A DNA stretch of 64,000 bases, from contig JAJTGE010000001.1 in NCBI GenBank assembly GCA_021298555.1, forward strand, positions 63,445 to 127,444. The letters run 5' to 3'. Of this stretch, positions 1 through 8,090 are shown piece after piece (the stretch's first letter is position 1; the number at the start of each line of letters is the position of its first letter). Both the position numbers and the translations under genes were made by a program. The notes beneath the pieces were generated by a model. That model searched no databases, was not told the origin of the DNA, and was given only the letters and a program-made list of their open reading frames with translations. Origin of the DNA: Oxalobacteraceae bacterium (lineage in GTDB: Bacteria > Pseudomonadota > Gammaproteobacteria > Burkholderiales > Burkholderiaceae_D).

Positions 1-1
1 G

Positions 2-1270
2 CAGGCCATGACTCAACTGGCCAACCCCACCGCCCTCTTCATTGGCGCAGCCATCATGACCGTGCTCGGCTTGGTGCCGGGCATGCCGCATTTAGTTTTT
101 CTAACACTGGCTCTTGCCACTGCTGGTCTGGGTTTCATGCTGCTGAATCAGGAAGATGTGCTCACCCGGGAAGCCGATCAACAAGCCGCTGATGATGAGA
201 AAGCCGAGGCTCCTAAAGAGCTCGATTGGGATGATGTCGATCAGGTCGATTTAATCGGTCTGGAAATTGGCTATGGACTAATACCGCTGGTCAATCCTGA
301 AACGGGTGGGCAGTTAATGCCTCGCGTAAAAGGTGTGCGCAAAAAACTATCGGCTGAACTGGGCTTTTTGGTTCAACCCGTGCGCATACGCGATGCGCTA
401 AATCTCGATCCCGATGTTTATCACATCGTATTAAACGGTGTGGTTCGTGGTCGTGGTGAAATCAAGAGTGGTCGCGAACTGGCTATCAATCCAGGCAAAG
501 TCTACGGCGAACTGGAAGGCATCGCGACCAAAGAACCCGCCTTTGGTCTGGAAGCGGTGTGGATAGATCCCGCTCAACGCGACTATGCACGCACGCTGGG
601 CTATACGGTGGTTGATCCGGCCACGGCAATTGCTACCCACTTAAATAAAGTATTACGCGACAGCGCTTCCGAACTGCTCTCGCATGACGAAACCCAGCAA
701 TTACTCGATAAGTTAGCAGCCAAGTCGCCCAAGCTAGTGGAAGACCTGGTGCCGGGCAAAATGGCCCTGGGCATCATCACACGCACTTTGCAAAACCTGC
801 TGGCCGAAGGCGTGACGATACGTGACATGCGCACCATCGTTGAAACCTTGTCCGATGTATCGGCCAAAACGCAAGACCCCGAACAACTGACTGCCTATGT
901 CCGTCCCAAACTGGGCCGCATGATAGTGCAAGAGCTGGTTGAAATGAAAGACAACCTGCCCGTTATGACACTGGCGCCCGATCTGGAACAACTGCTCCAT
1001 AACGTATTGACCAATGGCGCACCAGGACAATCGGTCGTGATTGAACCTGGATTAGCTGAAAGTTTGTTTGCAGCACTGCGCGAAGCTGGACGCGTCGTTG
1101 AAGACGACGGTAATCCCGCAGTACTGGTTGTAGCACCTTCGATTCGCCCCTGGCTGTCAAAGATGGTTCGCCACCGCATCCCCGAGATGACGGTGCTCTC
1201 CTACACAGAAATACCTGACGACCAGGCAGTAAAAGTTATTTACACGGTTGAAGCACAGACCAAGTCCTGA
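2..1270 (+). CDS. flhA: Flagellar export gate protein FlhA, C-terminal part (5' end outside window)
   Basis: FlhA is the inner-membrane export-gate subunit of the flagellar type III secretion system; its cytoplasmic domain forms a ring that docks chaperone-substrate complexes. The frame is open from base 2, so the gene starts to the left of the window. What remains begins with the last two hydrophobic segments (about residues 9-27 and 28-46 after the first visible Met), an acidic linker, and then the full cytoplasmic domain of about 340 residues, including the family stretches GYGLIPLVNPE, VDPATAIATHLN and VLSYTEIP. It is followed after 26 bp by flhF. The family call is firm; only the missing N-terminal membrane part is unseen. 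Confidence 0.96.
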   Translation, partial: QAMTQLANPTALFIGAAIMTVLGLVPGMPHLVFLTLALATAGLGFMLLNQEDVLTREADQQAADDEKAEAPKELDWDDVDQVDLIGLEIGYGLIPLVNPETGGQLMPRVKGVRKKLSAELGFLVQPVRIRDALNLDPDVYHIVLNGVVRGRGEIKSGRELAINPGKVYGELEGIATKEPAFGLEAVWIDPAQRDYARTLGYTVVDPATAIATHLNKVLRDSASELLSHDETQQLLDKLAAKSPKLVEDLVPGKMALGIITRTLQNLLAEGVTIRDMRTIVETLSDVSAKTQDPEQLTAYVRPKLGRMIVQELVEMKDNLPVMTLAPDLEQLLHNVLTNGAPGQSVVIEPGLAESLFAALREAGRVVEDDGNPAVLVVAPSIRPWLSKMVRHRIPEMTVLSYTEIPDDQAVKVIYTVEAQTKS

Positions 1271-1296
1271 CCAGACGAGCCGTAACAGGAAAAAAA

Positions 1297-2628
1297 ATGG
1301 AACTTAAACGCATCCTCGCAAAAGATATCCGACGGGCCACCGAAAAGGCGGTTGCGCTGTATGGTCAGGACGTGCTCTTCGTGTCGAATTCACGCGCCAA
1401 CGGAATGATAGAAGTCATCGTCGCCGTAGACGTTAATGCCGAGCCTTGGGTGGAAGCTCCATCACGTGGCGATGGCGAACGCTTTGGTGACATGCTGCAG
1501 CAATCATTTAAAGCGCTGGAAAAAGGTGCGACCGCTTCTGCTGCTGATGAGCGATCGATAGCGCAACTAACTGATTCAGATTACAACGCCAAACAATCAG
1601 TTCAGGCTAATCGCCGTGAAGAAAACGAAAATGATTCTTCAAGCGCATCACAGAATCGCGAATACATACGCGGGCGTGAAATAGTCGACATGGTTCGCGA
1701 TGAATTATCAGCTATCCGTAAAGAATTCAAACTGGCTCAACGCGTGGCAACCTGGCAATCGGAAAGTTCAGCCAATGCGGCCGTCAGACCTCTGATTGGT
1801 GCGTTAGCCGAAGCCAGTATTCCGGTTTCATTGCGTACTTTGCTAGTCGACCATATCAACACCATGACCGATTTGGATGAAGCCAAGGAAGCGCTGCGAT
1901 TGCATCTGACTAAAAGCGTCGGCGAGCACTGGGCAAAACTGCCTCAAAGCGGCGTGCATGCAATCGCCGGCCCGGCGGGCGCAGGTAAGACATTAATGGT
2001 GGCACGCTTAGCGCGTGCAGCAGCCGAACGCAAAGGTGCAGAATCAATCGCCGTCATTAGTTACAGCGATCAGCGCGCCGGTGCCTGGAGCCAGATACAA
2101 ATGTTGTGTGCACAGTCGGGAGTGGACTGCTTACGTGCCAATGATGCTGAAACTCTCAAAACCCTACTCTCTGAACTTGGCCAGCGTCGCCTGGTATTGA
2201 TAGACACCCCCGGTGTGCAGACCGCAGAAAAACTGCAACAAATTATGGCGTGCTGCCCAGAACTTAACCCGCATTTGATCGTGCCGGCGGACGCGTCTAT
2301 GACGACCGTACGACGCTATCTGTCAGACATGAAGATAGCCTGGTCCAGCCTAATGGTCTCGCGCATGGATGAAGCCACCCAACCCTGGGCGCTGCTGCAA
2401 ATGCTGTGCGAAAAACCAGTCAAGCTTTCAGCCGCATCACACAGCCCACTCGCCTCGGATGGGTCTCAAGTACTCACTGCTAACGAACTAGTAGCACTCG
2501 CCATACGCGGACTCGGAATGGAAAGCAATCTGATTGCCGACGAAGTACTGGATAAAGATGAAATGACTGTGGTCACTGCCACTCATGCACTGGTCAACCG
2601 CCAAGAGACTACCGCCCATGCAAGCTAA
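1297..2628 (+). CDS. flhF: Flagellar biosynthesis GTPase FlhF
   Basis: FlhF is an SRP-type GTPase that recruits the first flagellar parts to the cell pole and sets flagellum placement with FlhG. The 443-residue protein has the basic N-terminal B region (MELKRILAKDIRRATEKA), a variable Ser/Asn-rich linker around residues 80-125, and a C-terminal NG domain with the P-loop GPAGAGKT at about 225-232, the G3 motif LIDTPG, and SRMDEA where SRP GTPases have TKLDE. The ATG lies in a weak A-rich context (aggaaaaaaatg). Its stop overlaps the start of flhG by 11 bp, which suggests coupled translation. The presence of flhF and flhG argues for polar flagella. Confidence 0.95.
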   Translation: MELKRILAKDIRRATEKAVALYGQDVLFVSNSRANGMIEVIVAVDVNAEPWVEAPSRGDGERFGDMLQQSFKALEKGATASAADERSIAQLTDSDYNAKQSVQANRREENENDSSSASQNREYIRGREIVDMVRDELSAIRKEFKLAQRVATWQSESSANAAVRPLIGALAEASIPVSLRTLLVDHINTMTDLDEAKEALRLHLTKSVGEHWAKLPQSGVHAIAGPAGAGKTLMVARLARAAAERKGAESIAVISYSDQRAGAWSQIQMLCAQSGVDCLRANDAETLKTLLSELGQRRLVLIDTPGVQTAEKLQQIMACCPELNPHLIVPADASMTTVRRYLSDMKIAWSSLMVSRMDEATQPWALLQMLCEKPVKLSAASHSPLASDGSQVLTANELVALAIRGLGMESNLIADEVLDKDEMTVVTATHALVNRQETTAHAS

Positions 2629-3451
2629 AACTGTTAAACGCAAAACTGAAGTCATAGGCATCGCCAGCGGTAAGGGAGGTGTCGGCAAAACGACGCTTTC
2701 TACCAATCTGGCTGTCGCACTGACGATGATGAACAAGAAAGTCATGCTGTTAGACGGCGATTTGGGCCTAGCCAATGCACAAATTGCGCTGGGTTGTCAG
2801 ACCACGTACAACCTTTCGCATGTGATTGCGGGTGAAAAGACGCTCAAAGAAATCATCGTGACCTCACGTCAGGGCGTCATGCTGGTGCCTGGTGCATCCG
2901 GTGTGCATGAAATGGCGGCGATCAGTCCAGCAATTACCGCTGGTATCGTGCAAGCTTTTTCTGAACTTGATGACGACATTGATTACCTGATATTAGATGC
3001 CGCTGCGGGCATTGCGCCCTCCGTGCTGGCATTTATGGAAGCCTGTCAGCGTCGCTTTATTGTGGTTAAAGATGAACCATCATCGATTGCAGATGCCTAC
3101 GGCATTATCAAAGTCATGACACGCGACCTCGAACTCGATGAAATTTACCTTATACCCAATATGGTAGACAGCCAGGCAGCGGGAGCTCAGCTGTATCGCC
3201 GTGTAAACGAAGTCTGTGATCGTTTTTTAGGCAAGACACTACAATATTTAACCTCAATAGAGTCCGACGAGATGATACTCGCCGCCCTCAAAAAATATCA
3301 GCCCGTAATGGAATTCGCACCCGGCAGTGCCGGTGCTCGCGATTACCGCCGTCTGGCTGATGCCATCACCCACCTGCCTAGTATCAGTGGCGTCTCTGGA
3401 GGACTACAGTTCTTCATGGAACGTCTGGTACGGCAGAACCAAGGGGCTTAA
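2618..3451 (+). CDS. flhG: Flagellar number regulator FlhG (FleN/YlxH), MinD/ParA-type ATPase
   Basis: FlhG is a MinD-like ATPase that limits flagellar number by stimulating FlhF and, in some species, by restraining the sigma-54 flagellar activator. The deviant Walker A motif GKGGVGKTT lies near residues 18-26 and the MinD-type LLDGDLGLANAQ follows. I chose the ATG at 2618 (MQAKTVKRKTE) over an in-frame ATG at 2585 because the extra 11 residues lie inside flhF and the short N-terminus fits the family. Length is 277 residues. It precedes fliA by 3 bp. A sigma-54 activator, its possible partner, is encoded at 18918-20024. Confidence 0.94.
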   Translation: MQAKTVKRKTEVIGIASGKGGVGKTTLSTNLAVALTMMNKKVMLLDGDLGLANAQIALGCQTTYNLSHVIAGEKTLKEIIVTSRQGVMLVPGASGVHEMAAISPAITAGIVQAFSELDDDIDYLILDAAAGIAPSVLAFMEACQRRFIVVKDEPSSIADAYGIIKVMTRDLELDEIYLIPNMVDSQAAGAQLYRRVNEVCDRFLGKTLQYLTSIESDEMILAALKKYQPVMEFAPGSAGARDYRRLADAITHLPSISGVSGGLQFFMERLVRQNQGA

Positions 3452-3454
3452 GCC

Positions 3455-4189
3455 ATGCCACCATCCATCCGACTATACGAACAGACTGGAAAAGCCGGTA
3501 AAAGCCCCGACGAGGCGCTCATCCTTGAAAATTTAGGGATGGTTAAACGCATCGCGGTGCACCTAAAGGCACGCATACCTCCTTTCATGGAGGTGGACGA
3601 ACTGGTTCAGGTCGGCATGATCGGTCTGATTGAAGCAGCGCGTGCGTTTGATCCGACCAAAGGGGTCGCCTTCGAAAGCTACGCCCATAGCCGGGTTCGC
3701 GGCGCAATGATCGATGAAGTGCGAAGGTTGTCATTTCTGCCCCGCTCAGCTGTGGCCTTTAACAAGTCTCACAGTACAGCCAACCAGGCACTGGCATCTG
3801 AACTTGGTCGCGCACCGACTCAAGCCGAACTGGCTGAATACATGGGCGTAGAACTGGATAGTTTCGAGAAAGATCGCGGTAACGCACGGCAGTTCGAGAC
3901 CTACTCGATTGAAGTCGTCACAGATGAAGTGATGAATTTACCGGATCAGTCCTCACGGCAGCCAGATGCGATCGTTGAAGAAGCACAGATGATGGAAGCC
4001 CTGACAGGCGCAATTGATCAGCTACCTGAGCGTGACAAACTGGTGATCTCGCTTTATTACGTCGAAGAGCTCAATCTACGGGAGATAGGCGAAGTACTGG
4101 GGGTATCCGAATCACGCGTGTCGCAAATTCTGTCGGCCAATGTGAAAAAACTTCGCAGTCAGCTCAAAACCGAGCCGCGCACACGATAA
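3455..4189 (+). CDS. fliA: Flagellar sigma factor sigma-28 (FliA)
   Basis: FliA directs transcription of late flagellar genes (filament, motor, chemotaxis). At 244 residues it has the normal size. Region 2 is seen as DELVQVGMIGLIEAARAFDP followed by the FESYAHSRVRGAMIDEVR core, and region 4 as LREIGEVLGVSESRVSQI, the helix-turn-helix that reads the -35 box. It starts 3 bp after flhG. Its anti-sigma partner FlgM is encoded at 43515-43808 in the same window, and a near-consensus sigma-28 promoter lies at 5065-5091, just downstream of this gene and its neighbour. Confidence 0.97.
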   Translation: MPPSIRLYEQTGKAGKSPDEALILENLGMVKRIAVHLKARIPPFMEVDELVQVGMIGLIEAARAFDPTKGVAFESYAHSRVRGAMIDEVRRLSFLPRSAVAFNKSHSTANQALASELGRAPTQAELAEYMGVELDSFEKDRGNARQFETYSIEVVTDEVMNLPDQSSRQPDAIVEEAQMMEALTGAIDQLPERDKLVISLYYVEELNLREIGEVLGVSESRVSQILSANVKKLRSQLKTEPRTR

Positions 4190-4202
4190 ACAGAGGTTAG
4201 TT

Positions 4203-5027
4203 ATGGCGCAACAGATCAACACCATATTGCTGCTTTTAATACTGATAGGACTCGTCGGGGTTTTGCTCGTTGTGTTCTTCACGCTGGAAAAGGTGAATCA
4301 CATAGAAACTGGCGAGAGCGCCAAGAAGCCTCGATTCAATCCGACTGAAACCTTCGGTGGCCTGTCCGGCAGAGAGTTATGGGATGCCATGTTGGGCGTA
4401 CCCCTGCGCGGCATTAATCCTAAAGAAATCGCCCTACTCAAGCCACGCTATGAGGTGGTGCTGCAAAAACACCTGGAAATTCTGTTTGAAGAAGGCCAGC
4501 GTGACGGTCGTGAAGGTTTCTCCATGCCGGTGCGCTGCGAACGGGTAGTGCCTACCCTGCGTGGCGATATCGAATCCTGGATACCACATCAATTTGCTAT
4601 GGGTATCTACAAGACTGGCTACAGTTTGATTACCGAGCCCGATGAAGATCATGATCGCCTGCGCGAGCAACTTGACGAAATCGGCGACGAGATTTTCTCG
4701 GCAACGAGCTTGCCACCGCATCCGCTATCCAAACTGCTCATGCCTTACAAAGAAGAAGAAGAATTCCCACCCGAGCAACCGGAAGAATTTGAAGATACCG
4801 ACCAACAAGCTGTGGCTGAGGGTGATGCCGATGCTGAGTCTGTAGCAGCTCTTCCAGCACCAGAAGACTCAACTGAACTAGCTCAGACGGATGAAGCTGC
4901 GGTCGAATCCGCTACCAATGCCAGCAGCGAGCTAGACGAGCTTCAAGCAGCTGCCGAAGCTATGGCCGCTGAACGAGCCGCTGCTGAAACCTCGAAAACT
5001 AAAGAAGAAGCTACCCCAACCGCTTGA
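4203..5027 (+). CDS. Membrane-anchored acidic protein between fliA and fliS, function unknown
   Basis: I do not recognise this 274-residue protein. It has one N-terminal hydrophobic segment at about residues 8-28 (LLLLILIGLVGVLLVVFF) with no cleavage site, so it is probably an inner-membrane anchor. A compact middle region at about 45-180 contains SGRELWDAMLGVPL and the stretch LEILFEEGQRDGREGF. The C-terminal third is Glu/Ala-rich and likely disordered. It follows fliA by 13 bp, so it probably belongs to the flhA-fliA transcript, which suggests a flagellar or polarity role by context only. Base composition looks like its neighbours. Confidence 0.85.
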   Translation: MAQQINTILLLLILIGLVGVLLVVFFTLEKVNHIETGESAKKPRFNPTETFGGLSGRELWDAMLGVPLRGINPKEIALLKPRYEVVLQKHLEILFEEGQRDGREGFSMPVRCERVVPTLRGDIESWIPHQFAMGIYKTGYSLITEPDEDHDRLREQLDEIGDEIFSATSLPPHPLSKLLMPYKEEEEFPPEQPEEFEDTDQQAVAEGDADAESVAALPAPEDSTELAQTDEAAVESATNASSELDELQAAAEAMAAERAAAETSKTKEEATPTA

Positions 5028-5064
5028 TTTAAATGAGTTCATAAAAAATGAAAGTTTCTCTTCC

Positions 5065-5091
5065 TCAAGTCTTTTGGCACCTTGCCGATAA
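5065..5091 (+). promoter_or_regulatory. Sigma-28 (FliA) promoter for fliS
   Basis: The -35 element TCAAGTCT and the -10 element GCCGATAA (5084-5091) are separated by 11 bases, equal to TCAA-N15-GCCGATAA. This matches the sigma-28 consensus TAAA-N15-GCCGATAA at all but one position, with a perfect -10. Transcription would start near 5099, about 30 bases ahead of the fliS ATG at 5130. Confidence 0.85.
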
Positions 5092-5129
5092 TAGGTCTGA
5101 CGCAATGAATTACTCAGGAGCGACAGACC

Positions 5130-5549
5130 ATGAACATGAGAGAACGAGCCCTCGCCAGTTACGGTGATGTGAAAGTAACAACCGGTGTTTCGGGTGCTGA
5201 CAATGTGCAGCTTATCCAAATGCTGTTCGACGGCCTGATAGAGAGTCTCTCTACCGCCCGCGGTCATATGGAGCGCGGTTCCATCTCAGAGAAATCCAAG
5301 AGCCTCTCGCGTGCCGGACGAATCGTGGTTGGCCTGCAAGGCGCACTCGACTTTGAAAAAGGCGGTGACATCGCGCGTAACCTCAATGACCTTTACAGCT
5401 ACGTGACCCGTCGCCTGTTCCATGTCAATGCCAATAACGATTTAGAAGCCCTCCAGGAAGTCCACAACCTGATGAACGAAATCCGTGGTGCGTGGCTACA
5501 AGTACCTACCCTGGTTCCAACCTCGCGCAAGTCGACCGCGCTGAACTAA
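5130..5549 (+). CDS. fliS: Flagellin export chaperone FliS
   Basis: FliS binds the C-terminal helices of flagellin in the cytoplasm, prevents early polymerisation and delivers it to FlhA. The 139-residue helical protein carries the family signature near its N-terminus (RERALASYGDVK, then NVQLIQMLFDGLIESLSTARGH with the conserved LIxMLFDG core) and the DLYSYVTRRL segment. A good Shine-Dalgarno sequence (tcaggagc) precedes the ATG. It is set apart from the genes on both sides: a sigma-28 promoter lies upstream and a strong terminator downstream, so it should be expressed as a late, single-gene unit. fliC and fliD, its usual neighbours, are not here. Confidence 0.93.
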   Translation: MNMRERALASYGDVKVTTGVSGADNVQLIQMLFDGLIESLSTARGHMERGSISEKSKSLSRAGRIVVGLQGALDFEKGGDIARNLNDLYSYVTRRLFHVNANNDLEALQEVHNLMNEIRGAWLQVPTLVPTSRKSTALN

Positions 5550-5584
5550 GCTGGTTGATTACTAGTTTTAGTATCAAACATAAC

Positions 5585-5622
5585 AACCCGTTCAGGTAAC
5601 AACCTGGGCGGGTTTTATTTTT
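5585..5622 (+). terminator. Rho-independent terminator after fliS
   Basis: The arms AACCCGTTCAGGT (5585-5597) and ACCTGGGCGGGTT (5602-5614) pair over 13 positions, two of them G-U, around the loop AACA. The right arm is followed by TTATTTTTTT. It closes the fliS unit about 35 bases after the stop codon. Confidence 0.9.
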
Positions 5623-5717
5623 TTAATAATTATGCTGCCTGGCTTAGCTAGGTAAATCCTCCTTTTGCGGCTCCCTGCCCGCCTCAATCTAGCTCCGCAC
5701 AGCGACGATATTCAGAC

Positions 5718-5734
5718 CTGACACGATTTTTGCT
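5718..5734 (+). promoter_or_regulatory. Sigma-54-like promoter ahead of fliK
   Basis: The sequence CTGACACGATTTTTGCT matches the sigma-54 consensus YTGGCACGRNNNTTGCW at every position except the second G of the -24 GG, which is A. The -24 to -12 spacing is exact. Transcription would start near 5746, after the TTG/ATG-like codon at 5737 but before the fliK ATG at 5776. A sigma-54 activator gene lies at 18918-20024. The GG change may weaken the site. Confidence 0.55.
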
Positions 5735-5775
5735 TAGTGAATGCCACTTGTAGGCAACTTTGGAAGCAAATTACG

Positions 5776-7354
5776 ATGAACTCAGTATCGAATCCGTCTG
5801 TTAACGCCGCACACCTAGCGAAAAAACCTGGTAAACCAGAGCCTTCTCCCACACCCACGGGTGATGGCGCTGAATTTGGCTCCCTGTTTTCATCCATGCA
5901 GCTAGGCTTACAGGGGCAAGATCTTGCCGCTCAGGCTGGCAACGCAGCACCTACTGCCGCCGGTCTGGCATCCGAAATCCTTGGGCCAGCTGTGCACATC
6001 ATTACCAGCACAACGCCAACCATGGATGATGATAGCTTGCTTGCCTTTGCCCGCTCGCAAGGAATGGATGAATCGTCTCTGGCACTAATATTTCAGCATG
6101 CTGCACCAGAGGCATCGGTACTAGCGCTAGCAGATGCTGCCAGCACTAAGGATGCCAAGGCCTTGCTGGATTTAAATGGCATGGCCAGCCTCGATCAGGA
6201 TGACCTGCTAGCGCATGGATCAGTGGCGCTGGACAAAGAACAGCTAGCGTTAGCCTCTCAAGGTAATGCTAGCGATGAGAAAGTGTCTAACCTGACGATA
6301 ACACCGGTTGCGCTCGAACCCACATTGGATGCTCAAGGCATGAGCATGCTTGACCTGGGTGCCAATGGCAGTATGCGCTGGTCGGTCAATCAACCCGGTC
6401 AACTCACTGCCGCCGAACTAACCCTAAACGCCGCTTCAAAACCGGCAGATGAACCAGCGATAGACGTGGCTGCTGCTGCAGCGGTCGCTGCTTTGAAACA
6501 AAATGTCAGCAAAGAAGCGCCGCCGAATGATCTGGCCGCAACCCTGCTATTGGGCGCTGATGAAGCTGCTCAATTTAGCAAACACCTGGAAACCAAACAA
6601 ATCCTGCATCGCGCAGAAAAGCTGGCTGCCTTGACTGGTGATGCGTTTAAAACAGCCTCCATGAGTGAGGGCTGCCTTGACTGGTGATGCGTTTAAAACA
6701 GCCTCCATGAGTGAGCTCTCATCATTAGGAGCTGTGCAAGAGCCTTCAACTGTAAAAGACACCCTAAGTTTGGGTACCGAACTTACCGGCGAAGATTTAC
6801 AACTGATCTGGGCTCACCGCCAGCAAAATGCTGAAAATTCTAGCAATGGCAACAACACTGGCTCCGGTGCTGGCCAGTCGGCTTCGCAACAAACCAATAC
6901 TGAACTGCGTGCAGACCAGTACGCCAAACTAACCCAGCGACTAGGTGAGGCCTTGGGTCAGCGTTTAGCAGCGCAAATCGCCAAAGGCGATTGGAACGTC
7001 GAACTCACTCTCAAACCACAAGATCTGGGCAATATCGAAATCAAGCTCAACATGAAAGACGGCAATCTGGAAGCCAGCTTTAACGCCAGTAAAGCCATGA
7101 CCCGAGACTTAATCGTCGACAGCTTGCCGCGCCTAAAAGAAACCTTGGCACAGTCAGGCATGGAAGTTGCTCAACTGAATGTGAACGTAGGACAACACGG
7201 TCAAAATGGCGGAAAGTCGACACCCGAGCGTCAAAAGGCGTCCACTGCAGTAAGTGGGGTTTCGACGAATTCACCGGTAAACGCCGGTCTACCCACCGCC
7301 ACTTTGACTACCAGGAAGCCTGAAACCGACAACGGTTTAGATGTCTTGGTCTAA
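5776..7354 (+). pseudogene. fliK: Flagellar hook-length control protein FliK, frameshifted by a 46-bp duplication
   Basis: FliK is an exported ruler that stops hook growth and switches the export gate to filament substrates. The frame starting at ATG 5776 (Shine-Dalgarno ggaag at 5762) ends early at 6687; the rest continues in the next frame to 7354. The cause is visible: a perfect 46-bp tandem duplication at 6624-6715, and 46 is not a multiple of three. Removing one copy restores one 510-residue frame. The C-terminal part holds the conserved FliK domain (WNVELTLKPQDLGNIEIKL and EVAQLNVNVG), which the truncated product would lack. Either this is a real recent mutation, able to revert by losing a copy, or it is an assembly error. 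Confidence 0.9.
6624..6715 (+). repeat. Perfect 46-bp tandem duplication inside fliK
   Basis: Copy 1 spans 6624-6669 and copy 2 spans 6670-6715. Both run from ggctgccttgactgg to catgagtgag with no mismatch and directly abut. In copy 1 the reading is LAALTGDAFKTASMSE; after the junction copy 2 is read in another frame and stops at 6687. Confidence 0.98.
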
Positions 7355-7382
7355 TCGTAACGAAACCTCGTAGGGGGATGTA

Positions 7383-8048
7383 ATGGCTGATGAAGCAACC
7401 GCAGCACCAGAAGAACAAGCCGAAGGCGAACCGAAGAAAAAGGGTCCGCTGGTCAAAATCATTCTAATCGTCGTCGGAGTGTTACTGCTCATCGGACTGT
7501 CCGTGGGCGGCACTCTCGTTGCAACCGGTTTCTTCTCCAAGAAACCGAAAGAAGCCGTGGACGCGCAATTGGAAAAACTGGAAGGTCAAGGCGATGGTCA
7601 TGCTCCAGCAGCCGATGGTCATGCACCTGCAGCGGATGGCCATGCGGCCCCTGCCGCTGATAGCCATGGCAAGCCAGCAGCTGATCCCGGAGGAAAAGAA
7701 CTCGCCAGTCCAGAAGGTGAAGCCGAGCGTTGGAAGTTTAATTACTACGCCCTGGAAAAACCGCTACTCTCTAATGTGTCTGGCTCACGCAAAGTAATGC
7801 AAGTCACGCTGACCGTCATGACTCACTATGATGAGCGCGTCATTAAAAATATCAAAACACATGAGCTGGCACTGCGTGCAGGTATCCTCGACGTGATGCG
7901 CCAAAAAACGGAAGCTGATTTGCTTAAACCGGATTTCCGTAAAGCGCTTGCTGAAGATCTGCGTCTGGTTATCAACTCATTACTCGAAAAATACGAAGGC
8001 TTTGGTGGCATCGAAGAAGTGATGTTTACCGAGTTTGTAGTTCAGTAA
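7383..8048 (+). CDS. fliL: Flagellar basal body-associated protein FliL
   Basis: FliL is a single-pass inner-membrane protein that sits around the stator and supports motor torque. The 221-residue protein has a short cytoplasmic N-terminus, a membrane segment at about residues 22-46, and a periplasmic FliL domain from about residue 115 (RWKFNYYALEKPLLSNV through LRLVINSLLEKY). Between them lies an unusual linker of His/Ala/Pro/Asp repeats of the type GHAPAAD, encoded at about 7591-7680. The start is supported by aggggg directly upstream. It opens the fliLMNOPQR-flhB run, about 28 bp after fliK. Confidence 0.94.
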   Translation: MADEATAAPEEQAEGEPKKKGPLVKIILIVVGVLLLIGLSVGGTLVATGFFSKKPKEAVDAQLEKLEGQGDGHAPAADGHAPAADGHAAPAADSHGKPAADPGGKELASPEGEAERWKFNYYALEKPLLSNVSGSRKVMQVTLTVMTHYDERVIKNIKTHELALRAGILDVMRQKTEADLLKPDFRKALAEDLRLVINSLLEKYEGFGGIEEVMFTEFVVQ

Positions 8049-8090
8049 AAACGAGTTACAAAGAATAAACAGACTGGAACGATAAAAGTC

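Noticed and set aside
5071-5087. GGCAC...TTGCC before fliS as a sigma-54 promoter
   Set aside because: The GG-to-GC distance is two bases too short, while the overlapping sigma-28 site is nearly perfect.
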